Positions 14,101-24,992 of a stretch of DNA of 62,000 nt are shown here, in pieces (the stretch's first letter is position 1; every line of letters begins with the position of its first letter). The notes under the pieces are model-generated. The model ran no database searches. It worked only from the letters and a program-made list of their open reading frames with translations, and was not told the origin of the DNA. The DNA is taken from positions 1,457,392 through 1,519,391 of the forward strand of contig NMRA01000021.1 in the NCBI GenBank assembly GCA_002633005.1. The letters are read 5' to 3'. A program made the position numbers and the translations under genes. Source of the stretch: Phoronis australis. Taxonomy: Eukaryota > Phoronida > Phoronidae.

Positions 14101-17100
14101 GACCAGGTTTAAAGATAATCTGCATTTCATAAAGGTGGTTTAACTTTTAGACCAGTGGTCTAGTAAAACCTGGTTTAACTCCAGTTTAGACCTGGTCTAA
14201 GTCAGTTTTCATTTCACCAACGAGGTCTATATTCTTTAGACCTGTATTAAGATCTTAAACCATGTTTAACTTTAGACTTGGTCAGACACAGGTTTAACTG
14301 TTAAATATGTCAGACTTGCATGGNCCTTGGAGTCTCACTGGGCCACACTGCTAGACCGTTGAATTTGGTCTCTAGCTCCTCAGTTCAGTTTAAACTATAA
14401 AGCTTGAAAATGTTTCCAGGTGATCAGTGCAAAGAGCCCACCTGAGAACCTGTGCATGTCTGGTACAAGGTGTAAATTTTATTTTGGTCCTAGGCTTCAT
14501 AACTGTAAACTAAACCGATTTGTAATGTGCCACACGTGTCTGTCTATTACAGCTGATGAAAGAATTCCCTATGTTCAATCTGTTCAGTATACACGAGAAC
14601 CTGATAGAGGCGCTGCTTGATCTGCAGGCATATGCTGACGTACAGGCGGTGTTGGCAAAGTATGACGGTAAGTCTGTCATGATATGATCTGCTTGGCGGG
14701 TGCTTGAGTATAGCGATCAAATACGTGAAAGAGGGAGAAATGTAATATACTTTCAAAAAGTTCCCATAAATGCACTATTTTTAACTGAGAATTATTAGCA
14801 AGCAGTTCCTTACTGAGATGTTTGGTAGAATAACTGTATAATACATTTGTCCAGAAATGTGTTGAAATAAACTTTGTTGGACCCAAATCGTTGTTGATGT
14901 TCGGTTTAGAAACCATCAATCAATTTTTAATCAGAACACATCTAGTTGAGTCTTTCGTTGATCAGATTTCTGTAGTTTTAATCTGCTTAATGAAAAATAG
15001 GTTTTGAGTTTCTGCGCGTTTGATGTTAGTGGGAGTATGCAATTACTGTGAACTCGAACTTCGATGCTGCATTTTGGACCTTAATGGTTTATACCCATTC
15101 TGGGCCCTGGGTGTACCCATTCTGGGCCCCATTTGTACCCATTCTGGGCACTGTTTGTACCCATTCTGGGCCCTTTTTGTACCCATTCTGGGCACTGTGG
15201 GTACCCATTCTGGACCCTATTTGTACCCATTCTGAGCACTGTTTGTACTCATTCTGGGCCCTTTTGTACCCATTCTGGGCCCATTTGTACCCATTCTGGA
15301 CCATGTGGTTACCCATTCTGGACCCTGTGGTTACCCATTCTGGGCCCTGTGGGTACCCATTCTGAGCCCTGTTTGTACCCATTCTGTCTTTATTTGACTC
15401 GTCGTCTGTTCAATTGCAGACATCAGCCTACCAAAAAGTGCCACAATATGTTACACGGCCGCTCTGCTCAAGGCAAGATCTGTAGCTGACAAGTAAGGTT
15501 TAATGTCATCTTGCTTTAAAATGCTTCTGATGATAAATTTGGCCAAATTTGGACATTTTCTAGGGACATAATCTTAAGTTGTTTTCTCATCGTTCATCCA
15601 TCTTTTCTACTGTTTGGTAAACTGTGACACTGCACCTTGTGCAGTTTTTGTATTGTGTAAGAATTCTTGAAAGTTTTTTTGCCGGCACTATTAGATGATT
15701 CAACTGCAAAATGAGCGAAATCGTCTATTCCGGCAAATCTGGTTTAATTTGTCTGTATTTTTCTGAAAAGCGTGGATGTTTATTTAGTCAGCATAGCAAT
15801 CTTAAGAGTTTTTATTGATTGCCTTTTTGCATCCTTGTGGCTACTTCTATTTAACTTTATTTACATCGGAATCATTAATTTGTATTTGCTTTGGAGTACA
15901 CTAAGTGCTTTAACACTATCCAACCAGTCTGCTCCCTCACATGTTCAGTACGTGCCTAATGTGATCTGACAAAATGGCGTGAAATTGCCTGTCATGACAG
16001 CCAAGTACAAGCTTAGTGATGAATATTCCACGTCATGGTGGGGAACGGGAATTGTCTTGGTAATGGTTGGTGTGTATGAATATGGTGGGCTGTTGTTCAT
16101 ACCAGGGTAGCAATTTCATCAAGTCCAATTTTTCTCTGCTGGTAGGTTTTCTCCCGACACAGCCTCCAAGAGGGGTCTGAGCACCGCAGAGATGAACGCT
16201 GTCGAGGCCATTCACAGAGCTGTCGAGTTCAACCCACATGTTCCAAAGGTAAGGTTCTGAGTTAGGAACTTGACAGTATTCAGCATAGCTGCAGTAAAAC
16301 ATTCTCAAATTAAGTTGAAATTTAAGCTGCTGTAAACCCGCCTTGTGTTAATAAAAAGAACTTTATTTAAACCATGTACAGCCTGTAATGGGCCTCAATT
16401 TTCTCCTTCCTCAATGTAGAAGTGATTTTTTTGATTTGGAAGCAACTGAAAATTGGTTATTGTTTGAGTTCAGGGTTTACAAGTTCACTGATCACGACGT
16501 GTCCTTTTACATGGTCATAGGCAGTAAGTAAACTCAGTTCTTTTGATACCTACAATTTGCACCAGTTAAATAGCGGTAAAAGGTTTAAATCAAAATTGCA
16601 TGCTCTAAGGGTAGACAGTTATCCTTCCTCCGATAACGCGGGAGATTTCTAATTAACATTATTCTATTCTCACTTCTTTTCCCATGAACTGCAGCTCTTT
16701 GCACATGTAGCACCTAATCTGTTGCTTACAGTTGTCTCTCAAGCATGTCTTATCTTGACTGGATAAAGCTTTTATCTTCTGCATTTCAGTATTTATTAGA
16801 AATGAAAAGCCTCATCCTGCCACCTGAGCACATCCTCAAGAGAGGCGACAGTGAGGCGATTGCCTACTCATTCTTTCATCTCAAGCACTGGAAGCAGGTA
16901 GAGGGCGCTCTCAACTTGTTGCACTGCACCTGGGAAGGAAGTAAGTCTTCACTGCTTGAGGTAAAATATTGCACCTTTGAAGTATCAAATGTGCATTACG
17001 TTATTTGTCAGAAGTTGTGGTTTCAATCAAAGATGTTTTATTGGTTCACTTATTGATACATTAATGGCTGTGACTGAAACAAGTTGTGTTCATGTTCATT

Positions 17101-20100
17101 CCTGTTATAAAACTTTGCTAATGTGAATGTAGAAAGCAAAATGAACGTTTAAGCCACACACGGCAACATGGTCAGTGACAGAAATTATTGACTTAAAAAG
17201 CAAATGAATCAAGTTTGTCTGCTGGGAAACAGTTTGGAAATTAAAGCAATCCAGCTTTTTTCTCTATCTTTGAATATGGGAGATCAAGCCAGCAATGTTT
17301 GTTTGCCTCAAAGTTTGTATTACGACAGCACCTTGTGTGTGACTTCAAAGATATCATTTCGTCTTGCGTTTGATTTTGAGTTGCTTACCATAATCTTGTT
17401 TTAAGTTTTTGATAGTGTGTTATTTGAATGAGAAAATAAACTGCTGCATACATGTGTACCAACCCTGTGAGTTCATTTCGAGGGGTCAACTGTTGTACAA
17501 TATTTAGATCTAAATTCTTGGATTGTTTGTGTTATCACATAATACAGTGACTGTGTGTTTCATTCTCTTATCACATAACACAGTGATTGTGTGTTATCTT
17601 TGCCAACAGCATTCCGACTGATCCCATACCCACTAGAGAAAGGTCACCTATTCTATCCCTATCCACAGTGTACAGAGAACGCTGACAGAGAACTATTACC
17701 ATGTAAGTGCCTAGAGACAGTGAGGGTGAAATACCCAGTTTTACCCTAATTCACTCAAACTTCATTTGTGAATGGATTATTTCAAACTGCTGTGACACTT
17801 ATTTAGACCACTCTTTGTATCTCTGTTTGAGTTGGTTGTCGGCATACAATGTCACAAGGCTGTTCAAAAGTACAGAATTGGGCCAAAAAGTGTAGTTGGC
17901 TGTGGTCTGTACCCCGACTCAATTTTAAACCTGCACTCACCGACTAGAAAGAGATAAGAAAATGCCCACCTGCATTAATTTCAGCCAAGACACAAAAGCA
18001 ACAATAAGCTGGGTTTGAAATACCGTGATTTGCCAAGGGACGAATAAAAAAAGAACCACCATGTTGATTTTGCTCTCGACTCGGGTGGATTTTCTTTTTT
18101 GAAAGTGTGAGCAACTAAAAAATACCACACTTTCGACTCGATTTTCAATAAATCACAGAGCAAACAAGCCAACTATGCTTTTTGGCCTTATGTCGTGTCC
18201 AATTCAGATATCGTCTGTGATGTGATATTTCCAAATGATGTAAATCTCTCATCTTTGCTACAGCCTTTCATGATGTGTCGGTGTACCCCAAGAAAGAACT
18301 TCCTTTCTTCATCCTGTTCACAGCTGGCCTCTGTTCATTCACCGCCCTGCTGGCTCTGCTAACACATCAGTACCCCGACTCAATGGGGGCAGTCGTCAAA
18401 GTGGTCAGTATTACCATTTAATGAACTTCTTAATAGCTATTGAAGTCATGTAGGAGCCTAGAAAATTTCCAAAGTTTGGAACATCGTATCTCAGAAACAG
18501 CTGATGAAATTCACGCCTGTGAAACTCTCGGGTTTCATGCGTGCATTGTTTTCCAAAAATTTGATGAGGAATTGTTTTTAAAATGTTCCTCTTTTGAATG
18601 AAGGGCTATCAGAATGTAGGATTTTTATGATTTTCATGAAAAAACTCGATAATTGCATAAAAGGAAAACGAAATGATAATTGTAGAAAATTAACGTTTCT
18701 GAGATATCGTCTTGCTCATTTACATCAAATGAAATTTGGTCATGTTATCGGTACTGTGGTTCATCTGTCACTTAAAATAAAATTTCTTTTTTTCTAAATT
18801 TTGATAAAAAGACATCATGGCACTTTGGTCACATGACTCAGTTAATGACAGATTGTCAGAAAGATAAAAATCGAATTCTCCAGGATTTCGAGTTTCAGAA
18901 AATATGCACTTTTATAGAGTTAAAGCCTAAAGTTATGGAGATGGCTTACTCCGTAAACTTGTCAATTAGGTCATGCATGACCTTAAAAGTTTTTGTGTCA
19001 ATTTTAGGAGTGCCGTTAAATGTCTATTTACTGAATATTAAGAAAGTTTAATGTACAAAATAAATATTACATTACTAAAATTTCTGAAAGTTTCATGTAC
19101 TATGATGATTATGAAAGTTTTTTAAAAGCACTGTATACTGAGAGCAGGCATATTTTTGTAGTAGGCACATGATTTTATTTTGTTAAGGGACTATTCACAA
19201 GTATCGCCATCTTTAGGAGTTTTGAGTGTACTGAACATAATGTGCTTTAGCCTTGGTGGTATCAATACTCTGCAAGAGTATGCATTTGATCTTAAAAATG
19301 AGACGCATGAAGGCAAAATGAATTCATTGTTTTTGCATTTAAAAGCATGAAGAATAATATTGTTTTGTAACTTGTTACCTGACAGACACCATTACTGAAG
19401 TTACTGCCGTGATAAATATCACTGTTTTTGTACATTGGACTGGAGGGGAGGGGGGGTTCTGGACATGTCAGTCTCAAAAATGGCGATGCAGGAAGGCAAA
19501 ATTCATTATTTTTGCATCAGAATTCATGAAGCATAACCTTTTTGTAATCTGTGCTGAAGGTTACTGGTACTACGAGACAAAAGTAATCAGACAAAATACA
19601 ATGCACGACAAATGTAGTCAAACAAAATACCATTTTTCCAACACAAAAGCTTATCCTGTTAAAGGCGAATGCAACCTTTTTTCATGTCATTTTTAACAAA
19701 AATAGGGTTCGTTGATTATCCCAGACATATTTTTCACTTATTTACAGCTTTTCGTAATTTAATTAATTACTCGTCGTCTACTCCGGAAGTTTTGGGAGGC
19801 AAGAATTTTGCGCCAATTTCTTTTCATACAGTCGAGTCAGTCGTTGTTCTACCTCGGTTGTGATAAGTTCGGTCGTCGTTTGCTTTTGTTTTCGATTCAG
19901 TCAACATGCCACACTGTTGCTGCCTATCGAGATGTACTCATTATCGTCTCACATACAGAGGAAGAACTGTCCCACTTGCCCGAGTGTCCCGCGACACACT
20001 CCAGTGGATGGTGACTTGAGCACCCAAACTGCTTACATCCCACCATGCGACTCCCTCGTCACACACGTGGCACCTTCTAAATAGCCCCAATACAAGTCCA

Positions 20101-21330
20101 CAATAAACTTATCAAACTTAGGCTCACCGATCTGTTCATTGGATGACGAACTGTCCTTTTCACTGGGTGTCAAACTGGGCCTGTAGTCACTCCCACTACT
20201 CAACATTGATGCAGGGCTGCTTACAGGCTCTGGGCTAGAGACAACAGCACACGGGGAATCACTAATACTTCCTGGAATTGCACGCTATGGAGTACGTTCG
20301 GAGGCATGACAGTAGATGAAGTGCCTCCAGTCACTTTATATAGTTGCCACAGCTCACGAGGCTTCTTGCTTCAAAAAACCGCACTTCTCAGGGGTGGCAA
20401 CGGGGCACTGCCGGGAATCAACAGCGACTGTGTGGAACCCTTCTTCAGGCATTGTTTCGCAGGGACCTTCATCAATTCAGCGTACATTTCTCTGTCGTAA
20501 TCTGACGGCTGAAAATGCTTGCCACTGCTTTGTACGTTGCGTGAATGGGTAGCTCTGCGTTCTTTACACGAGCGAGCTAGCCAAGTATGGCGAAGTGTGT
20601 CATCCTTCGGAAAGCGATGCAAGGTACCCAAAGTGCGTGTGAGACGATAATGAGTACATCCTGGTACGCAGCAACAGTGTGGCATGTTGACTGACTCGTA
20701 AACAAAAGCAAACGACGACCGAACTTATCACAACCGAGGTAGAACAATGACTGACTCGACTGCTCTCACAGTCTGACTGTATGAAAAGAAATTGGCGCAA
20801 AATTCTTACCTCCCAAAACGTCACTTCCAGAGTAGAGGGCGAGAAATTAATTAAATTACGAAAAGCTGTAATTAAGTGAAAAATATGTCTGGGATAATCA
20901 ACAGACCTTGTTTTTGCTAAAAGTGACATGAAAAACCTTTAACAACAAAAATTACTGGTAATACCTATTAAAGCATTATTAGCCACCTTAATTACTTCCT
21001 TGTTCCCTGTTAATTCCCCTTCACTCTCGGTCAACAAGGAATTTGGCTTCCGCCCAGCCATTATGATGGGGAATTCGGGTCATTTTTTCCGATTACTTTT
21101 GACGTGCACTTATGTTTTTAAGTGCCGGATAATGGGTGTTGGAAAAACTTAAGTTGAGTGCATTTGTGCAAATAATGATGTTTGTGAACAGTTACTATCA
21201 TGGTTCGTAATATCCGGAAATTGGTGATTTCCAGATGGTGACCTGGATGTACTACCCCGTGAGTTATGTGCTGGAGAAGTTAGAGGCCATCTTGCCATCC
21301 AATATTCTGCACACGCTGTCCAGAGTGTGA
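2135..21330 (+). CDS. ST7: ST7 (suppressor of tumorigenicity 7), 3' twelve coding exons; 5' end outside window
   Basis: Conserved multipass membrane protein family (ST7/ST7L) whose molecular role is poorly known. Exons: 2135-2300, 3097-3267, 7057-7135, 10151-10314, 12222-12319, 14553-14667, 15420-15492, 16146-16248, 16790-16940, 17610-17702, 18264-18403, 21235-21330 (TGA 21328-21330). All junctions are GT-AG and phases match throughout, giving 482 codons. Hallmark segments read in order: [155 protein letters not shown], and a hydrophobic C-terminal segment [21 protein letters not shown]. Human ST7 is 585 residues, so about 80 N-terminal residues, including the first membrane segments, should lie upstream; I found no exon for them in 1-2134. 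An open frame continues upstream of the 3096 acceptor but is probably intron, because its phase fits no donor I see. Whether this is ST7 or ST7L cannot be decided, since an invertebrate would normally have one gene. Confidence 0.95.
2338..2460 (+). repeat. Fragment of the TTAA-flanked MITE family
   Basis: Contains ccaaatttggctaactttgg, then ttgtttttaaagtgctccac and the ggggctatcag block, in the same order as the full copies at 18444, 53380 and 56849. Both ends are missing. Confidence 0.6.
3283..3560. repeat. Degenerate TTATTR/GTTATT simple repeat
   Basis: About 280 bases built from ttatta, ttattg and gttatt units. It starts about 15 bases after the ST7 donor at 3268. The long open frames through it are an effect of the repeat. 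Confidence 0.85.
3657..4164. mobile_element. Non-autonomous DNA transposon (hAT-like MITE), 508 bp
   Basis: Imperfect terminal inverted repeats: the left end reads CAAGGCTTGGAAT and the reverse complement of the right end reads CAGGGCTTGGAAT. A TTTAAT target duplication lies at 3651-3656 and 4165-4170. CARGG-type ends resemble hAT elements, but hAT normally duplicates 8 bases and only 6 match here. Short ORFs on both strands show no transposase. It lies in an ST7 intron. Confidence 0.7.
5121..5238. repeat. 59-bp tandem duplication (2 copies)
   Basis: The block starting ttgggtgccatgactgaaaa repeats almost perfectly at 5180, and a third copy breaks off after 6 bases at 5239. It lies in an ST7 intron. 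Confidence 0.9.
5360..5415 (+). repeat. tRNA-derived SINE-like remnant (B box)
   Basis: Positions 5396-5406 read ggttcgaatcc, a perfect RNA polymerase III B box followed by cgg. No convincing A box or cloverleaf is visible upstream, so a decayed SINE head is likelier than a tRNA gene. Confidence 0.35.
5676..5750. repeat. 19-bp minisatellite, 4 copies
   Basis: The unit ctgcctttgattgacatga starts at 5676, 5695, 5714 and 5733. The last copy is slightly diverged. Confidence 0.95.
8497..8625. repeat. 11-bp perfect inverted repeat followed by a TG/CG-rich microsatellite
   Basis: caattaacacc at 8497-8507 pairs with ggtgttaattg at 8527-8537. An imperfect (TG)n(CG) tract fills roughly 8585-8625. It lies in an ST7 intron. 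Confidence 0.7.
9335..9405 (-). repeat. Terminal fragment of the TTAA-flanked MITE family
   Basis: The order gtttcatatgag, gatttggccaattttctgat, ccttcataacct matches one end of the copy at 29807-30229. Confidence 0.55.
9994..10059. repeat. 33-bp tandem duplication
   Basis: The unit gcttatttctaaagtttg... occurs at 9994 and 10027 with one difference. It ends about 90 bases before the ST7 acceptor at 10150. Confidence 0.9.
12329..12517. repeat. 27-bp minisatellite, 7 copies, abutting an ST7 donor
   Basis: The unit gtattaattcttcacagtcc plus ttgtgat is repeated seven times almost without change. It starts 9 bases after the end of ST7 exon 12222-12319. The period is a multiple of three and the frame is open, so intron retention would add tandem copies of a nine-residue unit (DVLILHSPC). 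Confidence 0.95.
12631..12919. mobile_element. TA-flanked MITE, copy 1 (289 bp)
   Basis: The left end taaacctgcc and right end gcaggttta are inverted, with TA on each side (12629-12630 and 12920-12921). The internal motif tttgatttagaccactcac is shared with the copies at 21456 and 56148. Tc1/mariner-type elements duplicate TA. It lies in an ST7 intron. Confidence 0.7.
13795..13952 (-). repeat. Fragment of the TTAA-flanked MITE family
   Basis: Carries ctcgtgcaaaagtggaaaag, the tctgaaatatgatgtttcaa block, gccaaatttggacgttttct and gggaccctacata, in the reverse order of the plus-oriented copies. Confidence 0.65.
13960..14070 (+). repeat. tRNA-derived SINE-like unit
   Basis: Positions 13966-13976 read tggcttagtgg, a good RNA polymerase III A box. 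About 36 bases later gggttgggagtctc is a degenerate B box. The downstream text ggagtctca...acactgctagacc recurs after the N at 14324, so this is a repeat rather than a tRNA gene. Confidence 0.5.
14050..14310. mobile_element. Foldback-type element rich in AAACCTGGTTTAA palindromes
   Basis: tttcataaaggtggtttaa occurs twice (near 14056 and 14128). It is interleaved with aacctggttta, gaccaggttta and cagtttagacctggtctaag, which pair with one another in inverted orientation. No coding content. Confidence 0.5.
15091..15387. repeat. 22-bp minisatellite, about 14 copies, abutting an ST7 acceptor
   Basis: The unit is acccattctgggccctgttt plus gt, with period 22 (21 in two copies). The array ends 32 bases before exon 15420-15492. 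A period of 22 is not divisible by 3, so all frames stay open and give spurious repetitive peptides on both strands. Confidence 0.95.
17532..17597. repeat. Short direct repeat before an ST7 acceptor
   Basis: ttatcacataayacagtgay followed by tgtgtgtt occurs twice about 37 bases apart, ending 12 bases before exon 17610-17702. Confidence 0.7.
18444..18982 (+). mobile_element. TTAA-flanked MITE family, copy C (539 bp)
   Basis: Starts agtcatgtaggagcc after TTGA and ends ggtcatgcatgacc before TTAA (18983-18986). The internal blocks match the copies at 53380 and 56849: gaaaatttccaaagtttgga, catcgtatctcagaaa, ttgtttttaaaatgttcc, gggctatcag. No transposase; the small ORFs are chance. Confidence 0.75.
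19906..20019 (+). pseudogene. Second THAP start in the left arm, 37 codons, diverged
   Basis: Begins MPHCCC and CTHYRLT exactly like the minus-strand copy at 20685, then diverges and stops at 20017-20019. A Trp occurs near the matching place (TLQW). It is the mirrored, disrupted copy of the transposase start in the left arm. Confidence 0.65.
20371..20685 (-). pseudogene. THAP-domain transposase N-terminus, 104 aa, truncated
   Basis: THAP domains are C2CH zinc-dependent DNA-binding modules. Visible here: [10 protein letters not shown] (first Cys pair region), the basic patch [20 protein letters not shown], Trp in [10 protein letters not shown], then GKHFQPSDY, which aligns with the usual C-x2-H-F site. 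The Cys of that pair is Ser in this copy, so zinc binding is probably lost. The ORF ends soon after the domain and has no catalytic region. It starts inside the right inverted arm of the surrounding element, so it is transposon sequence, not a host gene. Confidence 0.7.
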
Positions 21331-21455
21331 CGTGTCACGTGACGTCTGCCTAACTCTGTACCCTGTATTGATTGTTTGTTGGTCTACAAAACTTGTCGTA
21401 AACATACACGAGTGTTAGCGATACATCCTCAAACTGAATTGGATCAAGGTGGCTA

Positions 21456-21795
21456 TAAACCTACTCTTTCAGTGTGTTTTCTACACTGGAAATTCCCGGT
21501 TCTGTTAAAAAGCTAACTTTTGATTTTGACCACTTACTGTTAGTCACAACATGTTCCTTAGATTGAATTGGGGGGTATTATTAAATTCAATTCTGCTTTA
21601 GAGCAGGATTAAAAGTAGATGGCTTGACCCTGTTGGTCATTTTGTTCACAGCTAATGGTCTTGCGCTGTAATGAACTGTGGCTTCCTGTCAAGCCCAGAA
21701 GCAACTTCTTAAATATCTTATTAAGAAACAAGTCCAGACTGTTCAGTTTTATATCTATCAGTCAGTGGTCTAAATCAGAACAGAGGGTAGGTTTC
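21456..21795. mobile_element. TA-flanked MITE, copy 2 (340 bp)
   Basis: The left end taaacctactc and right end gggtaggtttc are inverted, with TA at 21454-21455 and 21796-21797. Inside each end the motif attttgaccactta / cagtggtctaaatcagaaca is also inverted. It lies just past the ST7 stop codon, so it may fall within the 3' UTR. Confidence 0.7.
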
Positions 21796-22803
21796 TAGAT
21801 GCGTATGTTCAAACGTTGTGTCTAGATGACTCTTGTTCACATTGAGGTGAATATTATCCAAAAGATGCTCAATAATTCCACAAAAACTCACAGTAACAAC
21901 AATTTGGTTGTTTTCTAGGCTGGAAAATTATAGCTTTTCTTAACAGTATTGCTTTTGTTTTGATTCAAGTTGAGGGTGTTTAATCACTAAGAAAATGGAA
22001 TTTAAGGGTGTCTAAAGTTGTGGAAACGACACCAGGAAAATCCAGCTTTGTCGACTGTCGTAATTTATTCTGCAGTGTTGACGCAAGCGTTTTATGTCCA
22101 AATCATGGCACAATTTGTCGTCATCACTGGTCTTGGTTTTCAACAGCTTAAAATAATTGGATATGATGTTACGCATTCGAAGCTGACTGCCTATCAGTGT
22201 GTAAGGCTTTGCTGTTCAACACATTGTCTTCACATCCTCTCCTTGAGAGACGTTGTCCAAGTATTTGTTGATAGTAAGTAGTGTTTTTTCTTGCCAAGAT
22301 AATGAAGGAAAATTTTGGACACTGTTATCGCAATCTGCATCTTGGTATTTTGTCACTGGCATAGTACTTTCTCTTACTGCATCTCTTTGACTTATTGCTA
22401 CTGGCATAGGAAGTATTCATTAACAAGTCCAAGTTTAATTGTGCCAGATGTAGAATTCAAGATAACTTTTGAAAAGTTACGGCTTTCCAAACTCTTCTCA
22501 CCTCCATGAAAGTTAACTTTACAATGGAAATTCGCAGGATCATGTGGTGTCTAACTGTCAAAGCTTTTTCAATAAATTCATCCCTATGAGATGTTTGGAT
22601 CTTCGTAACCATCTATTGAAAGCCTTTGGTAAAAATGTTAGTTAAAAATTATAATTATCTCTCCTCGGGTTCACTTAAAAAGTGGACGCAAGTTATGTCT
22701 GTGAATATTTGCTGAAACTTTCAGTTGTCATTTATCAAAAGCTGTAGGTGTTTGTTGCATTGCCATGGGTATGAGAAATAAAACGCAATCCTTAATCCTG
22801 TTC

Positions 22804-23205
22804 TCATTTTGTCTTACACGACTTTGAGGTGTTCCAGGTAAAATGAATACATGCCCCTAGACATGGGGGCTGCCACAATGTCCGTGAATGCACCTCCCCA
22901 CCGTCAGTTGAGGTCAGAACAAGGAACCTCCCATTGCAGTTCATGTGTGCCGTAGTGTTAGCCAGAACAATTTCATCTATAAACAGCTCAAAATGTGGTC
23001 CATTCAGCTTGGGACCATTTGTTTTTGTTGTCTTTGAGGTTCCTGTATTAGTGTAAGGTTGCTGCTGGCACAAACGTATGACGGCAGTGGGGGATTCCTG
23101 GCCATGCGATGTACATCTCGGGGATTTTTGTCCCACGGGGACAGAACAAAGTTTTAGGAAAAGAAACAGTTCAAAATGGTTTATCCAAGGGGTGCACTTA
23201 ATCAT
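22804..23205 (-). other. Unidentified ORF, 133 aa
   Basis: An uninterrupted frame starting MIKCTPWINHFELFLFLKLC, with a Thr/Lys/Pro-rich middle and a Cys-containing C-terminus. No domain, signal peptide or homologue is recognisable. Its length is only moderately above chance for this composition, so it may be noncoding. Confidence 0.15.
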
Positions 23206-24034
23206 GATTTTACGATTTTAAAAGTCTATTCAGGGCACCTTTATGTGGCTCAAATTAGTATAAAGATTAGCTGGGCATGAGTCTGATGTTATCCACGGAA
23301 AGTGGTCGTGAACTGTCCTTATGTACATATAATAAAGAAAAAAATCTTTTTCCTTGTTGTCTAAAATGGAAATTATGCAGCGGGTTACATATAAGCACAA
23401 TAAAAATTATAAACACTATGACAAATTTGATTTCCCAAGTTTCCCCAAACACACCACTGAGGTCGCTGTGAAGTAAAAGGAGTATAAAAAGCCATTAGTT
23501 TTGACAGGTTGGTCAACCAGTTTAATATTGGGCCATTTCAGCGGTGACCTTTCATTTTTTGTTGATAGCAACAAATTGTTATCGGGCTAAAGGGACCTTG
23601 GAGAAAATTTTGGAACACAACAAGACCAGAGAAATGATTCCAGTGATTAAGTCATAGAAAGGTTAGTGATACACCTTCAACATTTCAAGCTAAAGTCTTT
23701 CTCAAGCTGGTTTAAAAGATGGTGCCAAAAGATATTCAGCAAATGTTTGGACATGCAACAAAACGCCCGTTGTTAGAGTGTCCACTACCCGCTGTTTCAA
23801 TTTCTCATGTTGGTGAATCTTGACTTGCGAACGAACTGTATCTGAATTGGTCTGTTAAGACAGTCTCCCACTTACTTTGAACTTTTGTTTTTGTATAACA
23901 AAATTTATATCAAACTTATTATACACATTATTTTCGATTTTACATATGTTAATTAAAGTGGTAATAAACTCTGGGCGGTGAGGAACAATGATTTTGGACG
24001 AATCCACACGTTAAAGTAAATCACGAACAACATA

Positions 24035-24508
24035 TCACACGCCCATGAATACAGTGAAGGGTGGAAAAACTCCATTATAATTACAAAAGTCTTTGTAAGA
24101 CGTCAGATTACCATACGAAACTAATAAATTGTAAATAATTATATACAATGCCCTTGACATACCAACCTTCATAAAATATGTATTTCTCGTCAATTGAGAT
24201 TTTGTCTCGTAGGGAGCCATTGCCTTGCTAACAGTGAACATGCCAACCAATTCTCCAACACTTCGAAAAACTTCCCAAAACTGATTCTTAACTGAAGGAG
24301 CGAGAGAACGATAGGTCTTGGTCAAAATGAAACGCGTTACGTGAAAGCCGTAACACATTGTAGAAATTAAAATTTTCTTCCGGGCCCTCTCATCACTAAG
24401 TATCAATCTACAGAACCACGAAATTTCAAGGGTTTTGATGAATGACCTCAGATGAACCATTCTGCACCCTCCGAACGAAAAATCTTGAATCAAGTTAGTT
24501 GTCTCCAT
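24035..24508 (-). other. Unidentified ORF, 157 aa
   Basis: The longest intron-free frame in the intergenic region; it starts METTNLIQDFSFGGCRMVHL and ends PPFTVFMGV. It is basic and aromatic-rich with moderately hydrophobic stretches but no clear membrane helix. I recognise no family. Length above neighbouring chance ORFs is the only support; it could be a remnant of a mobile element. Confidence 0.25.
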
Positions 24509-24992
24509 TTTGTCAAGTTCACTGCCTCAGATGAAACTGTAAAATAGTTTATCTAGCGATTCAATTGTGTAGCCTGACGGAGAGGGCAATGTTGTCGAGA
24601 GATGGACCAATTTTGACAGTGCAAAAGATTTAGTGACAATTAATTATTTTGCAAAAAGGTGTTTTAATTACCTTTTTAAAAATACCTTTTGGACCACTTT
24701 CTTAACGTCGATCCGATTTAACGAATTTTGTCATCATTGTTATTTGTTAACAATTCTCTTAAAAGTAATATGAAAGTTCATACCAATGGTAGTAAATGAA
24801 CATCTAAGTCAAGAGAGATCAAATTCTGGACACAAGCGTATACTCTGACTTTTACTGAACCAATGAATACACTGAGTTTTTCCTAGGTTGGGTTTCAAAC
24901 CCGAGAATTTGTAAAACTGGTCCAACAAATTCATAGAGATCCGTTGGAGCCATTTAGACAGAGAACTGTATCATCGGCATACTGTAAAATTT

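Larger units (their letters stand above)
19663..20938. mobile_element. Kolobok-like foldback transposon with THAP arms (1276 bp)
   Basis: TTAA lies on both sides (19659-19662 and 20939-20942). The element begins AGGCG and ends ACCT. Its inverted arms of about 280-300 bases (19663-19940 against 20938-20640) share ttgattatcccagacatatt, acagcttttcgtaatttaat, ttgcgccaatttcttttcat and ttgttctacctcggttgtga. Both arms end inside a reading frame starting MPHCCC, pointing inward. A THAP domain together with TTAA duplications is characteristic of Kolobok transposases. The middle (about 19940-20640) is unique and completes the THAP frame only on the minus strand. The catalytic part of a transposase is absent, so the element is non-autonomous. 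It lies in the last ST7 intron. Confidence 0.75.

Noticed and set aside
15048-15489. Overlapping long ORFs on both strands rich in [10 protein letters not shown]-type repeats
   Set aside because: They come from a 22-bp minisatellite whose period leaves all frames open; no protein is implied.
20371-20685. Host THAP-domain gene
   Set aside because: The start lies inside a transposon arm, a zinc ligand is substituted, and nothing follows the domain.
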